A stretch of 64,000 nt of DNA from Urophycis tenuis (taxonomy: Eukaryota; Chordata; Actinopteri; Gadiformes; Phycidae), in contig JAXIVH010000016.1 in the NCBI GenBank assembly GCA_036785325.1, positions 9,744,702-9,808,701 on the forward strand, written 5' to 3'. Both the position numbers and the translations under genes were made by a program. This document shows, piece after piece, positions 10,830 through 20,977 of the stretch (its first letter is position 1; each line of letters begins with the position of its first letter). The notes beneath the pieces were generated by a model. That model searched no databases and had not been told where the DNA came from. It saw only the letters and a program-made list of their open reading frames with translations.

Positions 10830-11537
10830 GTGTTAACAACTGGTTTGTGCTGGTCAGGGGGTAAGTATGTGCCCCCTCCTCTCCATAACCAAAACAATGT
10901 ATCCTAAAAAGTGTTTTACTTACCTTTACTTACCTCGACGTTACCTCAACAAATGATCACTCCTAAAAAAGCTTAAACCCAATACCAATTCCATTTCGGA
11001 AACGACACACCTTGAGAATTGATCACTCTCGGGGGGGCCTCCCTTGGGTGAGGGTGTATAGTGACAATGGCCAGAAACACCCTATGATCCCAGGGTCCAC
11101 TACTGATGACGTGTCCTAATATTTCGATAGCACGTTTATACTAAAATAGAAATGGAAAAGAAAAGTCTCACTCCAGCTGTGACTCGTCTTTATTCAAATA
11201 AGTAAATATACCAATGCATTGGAAGTACCTTCACTCAAACTAGATTGACCTTCATCTTGGAACAAAGAAAACCTTTGGGAAAAGGAAAAACAAGTCTATA
11301 TCTCCAAATCAGCGGTTATATCACAACAAGACAGATAACCATTTCGTTTTACTTCATTCTTGGTAATATGGGAAAAGAGAGCTGCGGATGACTAGATATT
11401 GGCGAGTGCAACTGCCTTTGATCCCCTATTCAACTACCGAGTCGTTGGATGAGGTGGGGGGGGGTCATCGAGATAACTCTAACGAACCTAACCGAGCCAG
11501 GGCCATCGAAAGAACGGGCTCTCTACAGAACCCATTT
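10830..11537. repeat. Subtelomeric linker, unit 3 (no gene seen)
   Basis: It is near identical to the unit 2 linker, with the first CACTCCAGC motif near 11,169 and the empty LINE site near 11,362-11,372. No gene is recognised. Confidence 0.6.
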
Positions 11538-12012
11538 ATATTACCTTACCAACTGTTATTCACAAAACGACCACTAGATGGAGGCGATGGACCACCACTG
11601 AAGAATCAAAAGAAGGCAACCAGCCTTTAACACAAAGACTAAAAACTCACTCCAGCTGTGATCCTCTTTATCTAAATAAATAAATAAACAAAAATGAATA
11701 AATAAATAGACTAAATAAATATACAAATATAAATAAATAAATTAAATATAGATTACCTTACCAACTATTGCAATTACCTATTATTATTATTATTACTTAC
11801 CTATTAATGCAATTTCCCAACCTGGGAACAATAGAGTATTTCTATTTCTATTTCTATAACTCTTCTTCACAAAACGACCACTAGGTGGAGACGACGCACC
11901 ACCAGCGAGGAATCAAAAGAGGAGGAACAACCTTGAATACAAAGATTAAAACCCACTCCAGCGGTGAGTCTCTCGATGTATTTATTTACTAAAAAAATAT
12001 ATATTAAATATA
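11538..12012. repeat. AT-rich module with internal direct repeats, unit 3
   Basis: Direct repeats start near 11,562 and 11,871. CACTCCAGC motifs lie near 11,647 and 11,952. A TTA tract and an old LINE-like tail (near 11,808-11,855) lie between the repeats. Confidence 0.6.
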
Positions 12013-12160
12013 TATACTCCTCCCATCTCTTCTCCCCTGTCTTCCCTCATGGAAATGAGGGAGTTGGGGGAGATAGAGTGTACTAGCCCGATCCGGCGGG
12101 GGTGAGTTCAGTCCGTACAGACTGTCTCACCTTGACTCTACCTTCCTCAATCTCTAGCTC

Positions 12161-13138
12161 TAACTCTAACCCTAGGGATAACCTCAACCCCAACCCTAAC
12201 CATAGGCCTAACCTTAGCCCTAACCCTAACTCAACCCTAACACTAACCCTTACCTTGGCCCTAATCTTAACACTAACCTCAACCCCTAACCTTAGCCTTA
12301 ACACTAACCCTAACCCCTACTCTAACTCTAACCCTAACCCCTACTCTAACTCTAACCCTAAGCCTACCCTAACCTCCAACACTAACCCTACCCTAACTCT
12401 AACGCTAACCCTAAATCTAACCTTTGCCCTAACTTTAGCCCTAACCCTAGCCTCAGCCATAACCCTAACCCTAACCTTAGCCCTAACCCTAACCTTAACC
12501 CTAACCCTAACCTTGGCCCTAACCTTAACCCTAACCTCAAACCTAACCTTAACCCTAACCTCAGCCATAACCCTAACCCTAACCTTAGCCCTAACCCTAA
12601 TTCTAGCCCTAACCCTAATCTTAACCATAACCTTAACCCTAACCTTGGCCCTAACACTTAACCTAACCTTATCCATAACACTAACCCTAACCTCAAACCT
12701 AACCTTAACCCCAATCTCAGCCGTAACCCCAACCCTAACCTTATCCCTAACCTTAAACCTAACCCTAACCTCAGCCCTAACCCCAACCCTAACCTTATCC
12801 CTAACCTTAAACCTAACCCTAACCTCAGCCCTAACCTTAACCCTAACCTCAGCCCTCATCTTAACCCTAACCCCTAACCCCTAACCTCTAACCCTAACCC
12901 TAACCTTACCCTAACCGTAACGCTAACCCTAACCCTTACTCTAACCTTAGCCCTAACCTTAGCCCTAACCGTAACCCTAACCTTAACCCTAACCTTAACC
13001 CTAAACCGTAACCTTATACCTAACCCTAACCTCAGCCCTAACCTTAACCCTAACCGCAACCCCTCCCATTTACTTCAAACCTAACGTTAAGGTTAACTGC
13101 TAACTCTACCCCTAAATCTACCCTAACCTTAACCTACA
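12161..13138 (+). repeat. Degenerate telomere-like block, unit 4
   Basis: The block has the same variant order as the other units, extended by a local 54-bp tandem duplication at 12,727-12,834. Confidence 0.9.
12727..12834 (+). repeat. 54-bp tandem duplication inside telomere-like block
   Basis: A 54-bp stretch beginning CCCCAACCCTAACCTTATCC occurs twice head to tail (12,727-12,780 and 12,781-12,834). The other units have one copy, so this arose after unit 4 was copied. It shows that replication slippage or unequal exchange acts within the block. Confidence 0.9.
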
Positions 13139-13659
13139 CTTGACATATTGGAGGAAGAAGACAATTACCCAGCATGCATTTCATCCGGAAAACTTTTCAC
13201 AAAAAAACCCATTACCAAAGTACCTACGGCGAGAATAGACTACCCCAAGAAATTGTTGTTTTGGGTGAGGAAAGTAAGCCATTGAGTCTTCTCTAAGGTC
13301 AACTTCCTACACAATCTCTGTAGTCGCGCGGTGTATGGGGCACAGGAATTGTTATTAACAGGCTGTTCGGCATGGGGTCCTGGAGGGGCCAGGGAGGCAG
13401 TGCTTAGTCGCGGCTGGCCTTGGCCTTTCCTACCCTGGGACCGACTGGGAAGGCACCGCTGGTCGGGGCTGGTCTTGGTCTTTCCTAGGTCTGGACACCC
13501 ATCGCTGAGGATAGCTGCATTGGGGGACCGTGGAGGCAGTGCTTTGTCACGGCTGGCCTCGGTCCTTCGTGACCCCAGTTTTCTGCTAGTTCATCTGGAC
13601 CCAACAGAGGACAAGAACCAAGCTCCGGCCCTGATTGGCCAAACCAGGGCTACCTAGCG
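13139..13659. promoter_or_regulatory. Promoter-like and GC-rich module, unit 4 (candidate)
   Basis: ZNF143-like site at 13,161-13,177, ETS core at 13,185-13,190 and GC-rich triplicate repeats at about 13,387-13,576. Near identical to unit 3. Confidence 0.3.
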
Positions 13660-14315
13660 GTGTTAACAACTGGTTTGTGCTGGTCAGGGGGTAAGTATGT
13701 GCCCCCTCCTCTCCATAACCAAAACAATGTATCCTAAAAAGTGTTTTACTTACCTTTACTTACCTCGACGTTACCTCAACAAATGATCACTCCTAAAAAA
13801 GCTTAAACCCAATACCAATTCCATTTCGGAAACGACACACCTTGAGAATTGATCACTCTCGGGGGGGCCTCCCTTGGGTGAGGGTGTATAGTGACAATGG
13901 CCAGAAACACCCTATGATCCCAGGGTCCACTACTGATGACGTGTCCTAATATTTCGATAGCACGTTTATACTAAAATAGAAATGGAAAAGAAAAGTCTCA
14001 CTCCAGCTGTGACTCGTCTTTATTCAAATAAGTAAATATACCAATGCATTGGAAGTACCTTCAATCAAACTAGATTGACCTCCATCTTGGAACAAAGAAA
14101 ACCTTTGGGAAAAGGAAAAACAAGTCTATATCTCCAAATCAGCGGTTATATCACAACAAGACAGATAACCATTTCGTTTTACTTCATTCTTGGTAATATG
14201 GGAAAAGAGAGCTGCGGATGACTAGATATTGGCGAGTGCAACTGCCTTTGATCCCCTATTCAACTACCGAGTCGTTGGATGAGGTGGGGGGGGGTCATCG
14301 AGATAACTCTAACGA
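13660..14315. repeat. Subtelomeric linker, unit 4 (cut short)
   Basis: The linker matches units 2 and 3 up to the ATCGAGATAACTCTAACGAACC motif and then joins the unit 5 telomere-like block. No gene is seen. Confidence 0.6.
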
Positions 14316-14953
14316 ACCCAACCCTAACCATAGGCCTAACCTTAGCCCTAACCCTAACTCAACGTTAACCTTGACACCAACCTTAGCCCGGACACTAACC
14401 CTTACCTTGGCCTTAACCCTAACCCAACCCTAACCATAGACCTAACCTTAGCCCTAACCCTAACTCAACCCTAACCTTGGCCCCAACCTTAGCCCTGACA
14501 TTAACCCTTACCTTGACCCTAACCTTAGCCCTAACCTTAGCCCCAACCCTAACCCTAACCTTAAACCTAGCCTTAGCCCCAACCCTAACCTTAGCCCTAA
14601 CCCTAACCTTAACCCTAACCCTAAGCCCTAGCCCTAACCCTAACCTTAACCCTAACCTCAACCCTGACCTTGGCCCTAACCCTAACCCAGACCCTAATCC
14701 CTAAACCTAACCCCTAACCCCCTAACCCCTAACCCTATCTCAACCCTAACCTTGGCCCCAACCTTAGCCCTGACATTCACCCTAACCTTGGCCCTAACAC
14801 TTAACCCTAACCTTATCCATAACACTAACCCTAACCTCAACCCTAACCTTAACCTCAGCAATAACCCCAACCCTAACCTCAACCCTAACCTTAAACCTAA
14901 CCCTAACCTCAGCCCTAACCTTAACCCTAACCCCTAAACCTAACCCTAACCTA
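14316..14953 (+). repeat. Degenerate telomere-like block, unit 5
   Basis: CCCTAA variants occur in a different arrangement, with a repeated CCTTGGCCCCAACCTTAGCC phrase (near 14,478 and 14,750). The block is therefore not a simple copy of the unit 1-4 blocks. Confidence 0.85.
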
Positions 14954-14956
14954 CAC

Positions 14957-15478
14957 TTGGCGTATTGGAGGAACAAGCCAATTCCCCATTATGCATTTCA
15001 ACCGGAAAACTTTGCGCGCAAAAAAAACCATTACCGAAGTACCTACGGCGAGAATAGACTACCCCAAGAAATTGTTGTTTTGGGTGAGGAAAGTAAGCCA
15101 TTGAGTCTTCTCTAAGGTCAACTTCCTACACAATCTCTGTAGTCGCGCGGTGTATGGGGCACAGGAATTGTTTTTAACAGGCTGTTCGGCATGGGGTCCT
15201 GGAGGGGCCAGGGAGGCAGTGCTTAGTCGCGGCTGGCCTTGGCCTTTCCTACCCTGGGACCGACTGGGAAGGCACCGCTGGACGGGGCTGGTCTTGGTCT
15301 TTCCTAGGTCTGGACACCCATCGCTGAGGATAGCTGCATTGGGGGACCGTGGAGGCAGTGCTTTGTCACGGCTGGCCTCGGTCCTTCGTACCCCCGTTTT
15401 CCTATTAGTTCATCTGGACCCAACAGAGGACAAGAACCAAGCTCCGACCCTGATTGGCCAAACCAGGGCTACCTAGCG
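14957..15478. promoter_or_regulatory. Promoter-like and GC-rich module, unit 5 (diverged)
   Basis: The ZNF143-like site is degraded here (CCAATTCCCCATTATGC near 14,979-14,995), while an ACCGGAAAAC ETS-like core remains near 15,001. The GC-rich block (about 15,144-15,476) has substitutions that would change residues in the ATG-less 108-codon frame, which argues against coding selection. Confidence 0.25.
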
Positions 15479-15628
15479 GTGTTAACAACTGGTTTGTGCT
15501 GGTCAGGAGGTAAGTATGTGCCCCCCTTCTTGTTCTCCATAACTAAAACAATGTATCCTAAAAAGTGTTTTACTTACCTTTACTTACCTCGAGGTTACCT
15601 CGACAAATGAGCACTCCTAAAAAAGTTT

Positions 15629-15685
15629 GGAATAGAATAGAATAGAAAATACTTTATTAATCCCAAGCTGGGAAATTGCAAAATT
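15629..15685 (-). mobile_element. 57-bp LINE/SINE tail insertion
   Basis: Units 1-4 lack this segment. It is flanked by GTTT (15,625-15,628 and 15,686-15,689), a probable target duplication. Read on the minus strand it ends AATTTCCCAGCTTGGGATTA, then AATAAAG and TATTC repeats, the common 3' end of fish non-LTR elements. It is an extreme 5' truncation, only the tail. Confidence 0.75.
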
Positions 15686-16003
15686 GTTTAAACCCAATAC
15701 CAATTCCATTTCGGAACCGACACACCTTGAGAATTGATCACTCTCGGGGGGGCCTCCCTTGGGTGAGGGTGTATAGTGACAATGGCCAGAAACACCCTAT
15801 GATCCCAGGGTCCACTACTGATGACGTGTCCTAATATTTCGATAGCACGTTTATACTAAAATAGAAATGGAAAAGAAAAGTCTCACTCCAGCTGTGACTC
15901 GTCTTTATTCAAATAAGTAAATATACCAATGCATTGGAAGTACCTTCAATCAAACTAGATTGACCTTCATCTTGGAACAAAGAAAACCTTTGGGAAAAGA
16001 AAA

Positions 16004-16168
16004 ACAAGTCCATATTCCAAAATCAGCGGTTATATCACAAAAAGACAAACAACCATCCCATTTACTCCATTCTTGGTTACAAAGAAAACCATCAAGTCTA
16101 TATCTTCAAATCAGCGGTTATATCACAACAAGACAGATAACCATTTCATTTTACTTCATTCTTAGTAA
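16004..16168 (+). repeat. ~88-bp tandem duplication in unit 5 linker
   Basis: Two diverged copies of a segment starting CAAGTC(C/T)ATAT and containing AATCAGCGGTTATATCACAA lie head to tail (16,004-16,078 and 16,092-16,168). Units 1-4 have one copy. Confidence 0.8.
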
Positions 16169-16286
16169 TATGGGAAAAGAGAGCTGCGGATGACTAGATA
16201 TTGGCGTGCGCAACTGCCTTTGATCCCCCATTCAACTACCCAGTCGTTGGATGAGGTGGGGGGGATCATCGAGATAACTTAAAATG

Positions 16287-16377
16287 AACCTAACCCTAAC
16301 CCTAACCCCTAACCCTAACCCTAACCCTAACCCCTAACCCCTAACCCTAACCCTAACCCTAACCCCTAACCCTAACC

Positions 16378-16416
<39 letters not shown>

Positions 16417-16640
16417 TAACCCAATTTGTTCCCCAGCCCTAACCCTAACCCAATTTGGCCCTAGCCCTAAACCTAAACCCAATTTGGTCTCTAATCATCC
16501 CTAAACCTAACCCAATTTTGCCCCTATACCTAAACCTAACCCAATTTGGGCCCCTAATCCTAAACCTAATTCTTAAGCCTAGCCCAATTTGTGGCCCTAA
16601 CCCTAACCCCTCTATCTAAGCCTAATTTGGTTCCCCAACC
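16287..16640 (+). repeat. Interstitial telomeric tract at the inner edge of the array
   Basis: The first ~150 bp are the purest CCCTAA and CCCCTAA repeats in the window. They then decay into CCCTAA mixed with CCCAATTTGG phrases up to about 16,640. No subtelomeric unit lies to the right, so this marks the boundary with internal chromosome sequence. Canonical repeats here, rather than at the outer side, suggest a former chromosome end or a recombination joint. Confidence 0.85.
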
Positions 16641-17030
16641 CCACCCTTAAGCCCAAACCCTGACCATAAAATGGCTAGTTTTGCCATTTAGTATTATTTA
16701 GGATTTTGGATTTATGTTTGTTTTGTTATTTTGCAAGTTGTGGTGAAGACAATAAAGCCCCACTACTTTTCAACGGCATTGCCACCCCTCGTGTTTGTCT
16801 ACACGGTCCAGGCCAGAGAGTCCACATCCCAATACGTGGGGTGATCAAGTCGGTCCCTCACAATGACATTTTTGGAAATTTCTGGAAATAAAACCTCCCA
16901 CCGGTGGCCACCAGATGGAGCCATCCCTTTTGATCCTCCCCGATCCTTTTTGGTCGATCCCAGGGTTGCGCAATAGGGACTTGGGGGGGGGGGGGGGGTC
17001 GTTCGCCTTCTTCAGGCAAACTCTCCGCCA
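16641..17030. other. Single-copy boundary sequence, possible retroelement 3' end, G16 run
   Basis: No gene is recognised. Around 16,690-16,830 a T-rich stretch leads to GACAATAAAGCCCCAC and a segment that could be a retroelement or LTR 3' end with its polyadenylation signal; this is a low-confidence impression. A homopolymer of 16 G lies at 16,983-16,998. The stretch separates the subtelomeric array from the promoter-like region. Confidence 0.35.
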
Positions 17031-17292
17031 AGTCCCTAAGCTCACGCTAACCGACCAATGGTTGACCAAAGCTGAGCAGAGTTGAGCAGCGATCGGCCAA
17101 TGGCGGAGCGATGCTGAGCAGAGCTCGGCGCTCAACGGACCAATCGCTGAGCGAGGATCGGAATACGTCACCTAATGTTTTTACGACTCATACGTAGTCA
17201 CGGTCATTGCTGTCCACTGCCAACGGAGGATTCGACTAAGGTGAATTTGATGATCTTCATCCTTTGCGAGTTAATAATTCGACTTTTCGTTA
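17031..17292 (+). promoter_or_regulatory. CCAAT/CRE promoter-like region upstream of the satellite array
   Basis: Three CCAAT boxes at 17,055-17,059, 17,097-17,101 and 17,140-17,144 are spaced 42-43 bp apart (about four helical turns), and a CRE-like TACGTCAC lies at 17,164-17,171. GAGCAGAG-type short repeats and several CGs surround them; no TATA box is seen. Downstream, CTAAGGTGAAT (near 17,236) and TTAAGGTATGT (17,290) look like 5' splice sites, so a short non-coding first exon is plausible. NF-Y and CREB/ATF binding is inferred from motifs. The orientation is chosen because the splice-site-like motifs and the exon copies follow on the + strand. Confidence 0.4.
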
Positions 17293-17747
17293 AGGTATGT
17301 ATTTAGCTGTATCGATTTCGTAGAAAGAGAAACGATTCCGTTGACGTTGAAGCTATGTTTTTAGCTGCTGGGTAGACTTCATTCAAACTATCGCCGTTTT
17401 GTCTGTGAGCAAGCATATGACTCGTGGATGATCTCCTTTTAATCGTGGCAATCTAAGCTTTCCAACGGCGTATGGCAAGACTATATTCACTAAAGGGTCG
17501 TTGAAATACTAAGCTAATTAATTTGTGTTCTGTAAGGAAAGATTGATGTTAATTGAAACGTTGAAGGTATGTCTTTAGCTGCTGTGTAGACTTCAGTCAA
17601 CCTGACGCAGATTTGTCTGTGAGCAACCAAATTGCTCGGAGATGGGCTCATTTTAAACGGGGAAATCTAAGCTTTCCAACGACGTATGGCATGACTATAT
17701 TTGCCCATGGGTCGTCGAAATAATAAGCTGATTCATGTGTGTTCTGT
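17293..17747 (+). repeat. Left edge of the 214-bp satellite: truncated and diverged monomers
   Basis: A 59-bp partial monomer starts with GGTATGTATTTAGCTG. A full 214-bp monomer (from 17,352) follows: its first ~110 bp are diverged and its second half is identical to the array. Then comes the last ordinary monomer before insert A. Diverged monomers at an array edge are expected under unequal exchange. The sharp change inside one monomer looks like a conversion or crossover point. Confidence 0.8.
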
Positions 17748-18448
17748 TGGCTGTGGAAAGAAAATAGCACACAAGTCATACCAAGTCACCTTTATTTTTC
17801 AGTGATAAACATTAATAAATAAACAGTATGGACATTGTATAAACAGTTGTATAAAAAGTGTAAACGGTATGAACAGTGTTCTTATAAAAGATATCAATAT
17901 CAATACTGATCACGTGTGTATTTTATATTTCCAGGTTATTTGTTGATGAGCCAGAGCCTGTGACTCCCACCAACCGGCCCGTTCAGCCCACTGCGTTGTC
18001 GTCCTCCACCCGGCCGAAGCCTCCTGCGCCCACCCGCCTCCAGCCGAGGCCTCCTGCTGCATCAGCCTGTGGCCCGCCCGCCCCCTGTGTCGGCAGCACC
18101 CATACCGCTGGTCCTCCCCGCACAGCCACAGGCCCCCTCCGTCCTGCTTCGTGGGCCATCCTGCAGCTGTCTCTGCAGTCATCGTGTGTCAAAACCATTC
18201 AAACTTGTATATGGTAACATTTCAAAATGACACCAGCATAAATGAGGACCTTGCAATAGGTTGTGTGTTACAGGACCCCCCTGGCATACAGCTGTATGTC
18301 TCTGTGAAGGTGGTTGTGAAGAACTGCATCCGGCTGAACAAGTACAAGTGCCGGCGAGGCAGCAACTCTCTCGAGGGGTTGCACGCCCACCTGGTTAACG
18401 CCATCCCTTCACAGCGATGTGGGATCATGCCGTTCCAAGTAAGTGATT

Positions 18449-18491
<43 letters not shown>

Positions 18492-18734
18492 GCGCATATA
18501 TACACACACACACACACACTCGCATATATACACACACATATATATATATACTTAAACATAGCTGACCCTTTTTTTCCCCCTTCTCGGGGATTATGCTCCC
18601 AGTTTTGATCTCGGACGTCTGGTCACTTATAGCATATAATAATATTCTATTACTGTTAAGCCAACTATGAATAATAAAACAGGCCAAAACATGTGTCCTT
18701 TATCATAGCTACACGTATTACAAAAAAAACGTGT
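17748..18734 (+). repeat. Exon-bearing insert A
   Basis: This is the first of twelve copies of a ~0.97-kb segment embedded in the satellite. Order: an AT-rich left flank with TTAATAAATAAACAG; a branch-point-like TACTGAT (17,904-17,910); polypyrimidine and CCAG ending at 17,934; the exon-like sequence (17,935-18,438); GTAAGT; an alternating purine-pyrimidine tract (about 18,451-18,550, CA, CG and TA repeats); and a single-copy right flank to AAAAAAAACG(T/C)GTG. The joints with the satellite are the same in most copies, and no target duplication is seen. Confidence 0.9.
17935..18438 (+). pseudogene. Exon-like sequence, copy A (conserved C-terminal motif family)
   Basis: A 504-nt exon candidate between CCAG and GTAAGT. 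The first frame (phase 2 entry) reads LFVDEPEPVTPTNRPVQP and a proline-rich stretch, then stops at 18,217. A second frame, open to the 5' splice site and ending exactly on a codon boundary, gives a peptide with DPPGIQLYVSVKVVVKN, KYKCRRGSNSLEGLHAH and CGIMPFQ. The (Y)xCxRGSNSLEGxH motif is one I recall from uncharacterised fish proteins of possible transposon origin; I could not search. The two parts are out of frame in all twelve copies, so either a fixed frameshift or an internal 3' splice site (CTCTGCAG ending 18,178) is involved. Copy A is class 1: GCA, CAG (Gln), CGA, with TGT (Cys) before the final GIMPFQ. Confidence 0.55.
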
Positions 18735-20216
18735 GAATTGAAAAGTTGAAGGTATGTTTTTAGCTGCTGGGTAGACTTCATTCAACCTGACGCAGTTTAG
18801 TCTGTGATCAACCAGACTGCTCGCGGATGGGCTCATTTTAAGCGGGGAAATCTAAGCTTTCCAACGGCGTATGGCAAGACTATATTGACTCATGGGTCGT
18901 TGAAATACTAAGCTAATTAATTTGTGTTCTGTAAGGAAAGATTGATGTTAATTGAAACGTTGAAGGTATGTTTTTAGCTGCTGGGTAGACTTCATTCAAC
19001 CTGACGCAGTTTAGTCTGTGATCAACCAGACTGCTCGCGGATGGGCTCATTTTAAGCGGGGAAATCTAAGCTTTCCAACGGCGTATGGCAAGACTATATT
19101 GACTCATGGGTCGTTGAAATACTAAGCTAATTAATTTGTGTTCTGTAAGGAAAGATTGATGTTAATTGAAACGTTGAAGGTATATTTTTAGCTGCTGGGT
19201 AGACTTCAGTCAACCTGACGCAGTTTAGTCTCTGAGCAACCAAATTGCTCGGGGATGGGCTCATTATAAGCGGGGAAATCTAAGCTTTCCAACGGCCTAT
19301 GGCAAGACTATATTCACCAAAGGGTCGTTGAAATACTAAGCTAATTAATTTGTGTTCTGTAAGGAAAGATTGATGTTAATTGAAACGTTAAAGGTATGTT
19401 TTTAGCTGCTGGGTAGACTTCATTCAACCTGACGCAGTTTAGTCTGTGATCAACCAGACTGCTCGGGGATGGGCTCATTTTAAGCGGGGAAATCTAAGCT
19501 TTCCAACGGCGTATGGCAAGACTATATTGACTCATGGGTCATTGAAATACTAAGCTAATTAATTTGTGTTCTGTAAGGAAAGATTGATGTTAATTGAAAC
19601 GTTGAAGGTATGTTTTTAGCTGCTGGGTAGACTTCAGTCAACCTGACGCAGTTTAGTCTGTGATGAACCAGACTGCTCGCGGATGGGCTCATTTTAATCG
19701 GGGAAATCTAAGCTTTCCAACGGCGTATGGCAAGACTATATTGACTCATGGGTCGTTGAAATACTAAGCTAATTAATTTGTGTTCTGTAAGGAAAGATTG
19801 ATGTTAATTGAAACGTTGAAGGTATGTTTTTAGCTGCTGGGTAGACTTCAGTCAACCTGACGCAGTTTAGTCTGTGATCAACCAGACTGCTCGCGGATGG
19901 GCTCATTTTAAGCGGGGAAATCTAAGCTTTCCAACGGCGTATGGCAAGACTATATTCACTAAAGGGTCGTTGAAATACTAAGCTAATTCTTTTGTGTTCT
20001 GTAAGGAAAGATTGATGTTAATTGAAACGTTGAAGGTATGTCTTTAGCTGCTGTGTAGACTTCAGTCAACCTGACGCAGATTTGTCTGTGAGCAACCAAA
20101 TTGCTCGGAGATGGGCTCATTTTAAACGGGGAAATCTATGCTTTCCAACAACGTATGGCATGACTATATTTGCCCATGGGTCGTCGAAATAATAAGCTGA
20201 TTCATGTGTGTTCTGT
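18735..20216 (+). repeat. 214-bp satellite block, 7 monomers
   Basis: The monomer is exactly 214 bp, measured between successive GGTATGTTTTTAGCTGCTGG starts (18,751; 18,965; 19,179; 19,393). It carries an AAGCTT (HindIII) site, a TAATTAATT core and an AAGGTATGT 5'-splice-like motif. Two monomer types occur here and throughout: X (TGATCAACCAGAC ... TTGACTCATGGG) and Y (GAGCAACCAAATTGCTC ... TTCACCAAAGGG). The block is 7 x 214 minus 16 bp. Confidence 0.95.
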
Positions 20217-20916
20217 TGGCTGTGGAAAGAAAATAGCACACAAGTCATACCAAGTCACCTTTATTTTTCAGTGATAAACATTAATAAATAAACAGTATGG
20301 CTATGTATAAACAGTTGTATAAAAAGTGTAAACGGTATGAACAGTGTTCTTATAAAAGATATCAATATCAATACTGATCACGTGTGTATTTTATATTTCC
20401 AGGTTATTTGTTGATGAGCCAGAGCCTGTGACTCCCACCAAACGGCCCGTTCAGCCCACTGCGTTGTCGTCCTCCACCCGGCCGAAGCCTCCTGCGCCCA
20501 CCCGCCTCCAGCCGAGGCCTCCTGCTGCGTCAGCCTGTGGCCCGCCCGCCCCCTGTGTCGGCAGCACCCATACCGCTGGTCCTCCCCGCACAGCCACAGG
20601 CCCCCTCCGTCCTGCTTCGTGGGCCATCCTGCAGCTGTCTCTGCAGTCATCGTGTGTCAAAACCATTCAAACTTGTATATGGTAACATTTCAAAATGACA
20701 CCAGCATAAATGAGGACCTTGCAATAGGTTGTGTGTTACATGACCCCCCTGGCATACAGCTGTATGTCTCTGTGAAGGTGGTTGTGAAGAACTGCATCCG
20801 GCTGAACAAGTACAAGTGCCGGTGAGGCAGCAACTCTCTCGAGGGGTTGCACGCCCACCTGGTTAACGCCATCCCTTCACAGCGATGTGGGATCATGCCG
20901 TTCCAAGTAAGTGATT

Positions 20917-20977
<61 letters not shown>

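Larger units (their letters stand above)
9319..12089 (+). repeat. Subtelomeric tandem unit 3 (reference, uninterrupted)
   Basis: The unit is 2,771 bp with no mobile element, and is the best copy for defining the unit: boundary 9,319-9,387; telomere-like block 9,388-10,306; promoter-like and GC-rich module 10,307-10,829; linker 10,830-11,537; AT-rich module 11,538-12,012; GA/CT-rich boundary to 12,089. Confidence 0.9.
12090..14315 (+). repeat. Subtelomeric tandem unit 4 (right-truncated)
   Basis: The unit matches units 2 and 3 until about 14,315, where GATAACTCTAACGAACC runs straight into telomere-like sequence. The end of the linker, the AT-rich module and the GA/CT-rich boundary (about 0.7 kb in unit 3) are missing. 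The join lies in AACC-type microhomology, so recombination between short telomere-like motifs is the likely cause. Confidence 0.8.
14316..16286 (+). repeat. Subtelomeric tandem unit 5 (divergent, shortened)
   Basis: This is the most diverged unit. It has a different, shorter telomere-like block (14,316-14,953), a diverged promoter-like stretch, the GC-rich module, and a linker with two copy-specific changes: a 57-bp LINE-tail insertion (15,629-15,685) and a ~88-bp tandem duplication. It ends at 16,286 in telomeric repeats without an AT-rich module. Greater divergence at the inner edge is expected for an array that homogenises from within. Confidence 0.8.

Noticed and set aside
17910..18182. 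90-codon minus-strand frame antisense to the exon, in all twelve copies
   Set aside because: Its presence in all copies follows from duplication. It lies antisense to the splice-flanked exon and is a GC-composition shadow with no recognised domain.
18409..18687. Minus-strand frames through the CA/CG/TA tract (Val-Cys-rich)
   Set aside because: They are microsatellite translation; their length varies with repeat number between copies.
17748..18734. The ~0.97-kb insert as a transposon that inserted twelve times
   Set aside because: There are no terminal inverted repeats, target duplications or transposase, and all copies keep the same phase relative to the 214-bp monomer.
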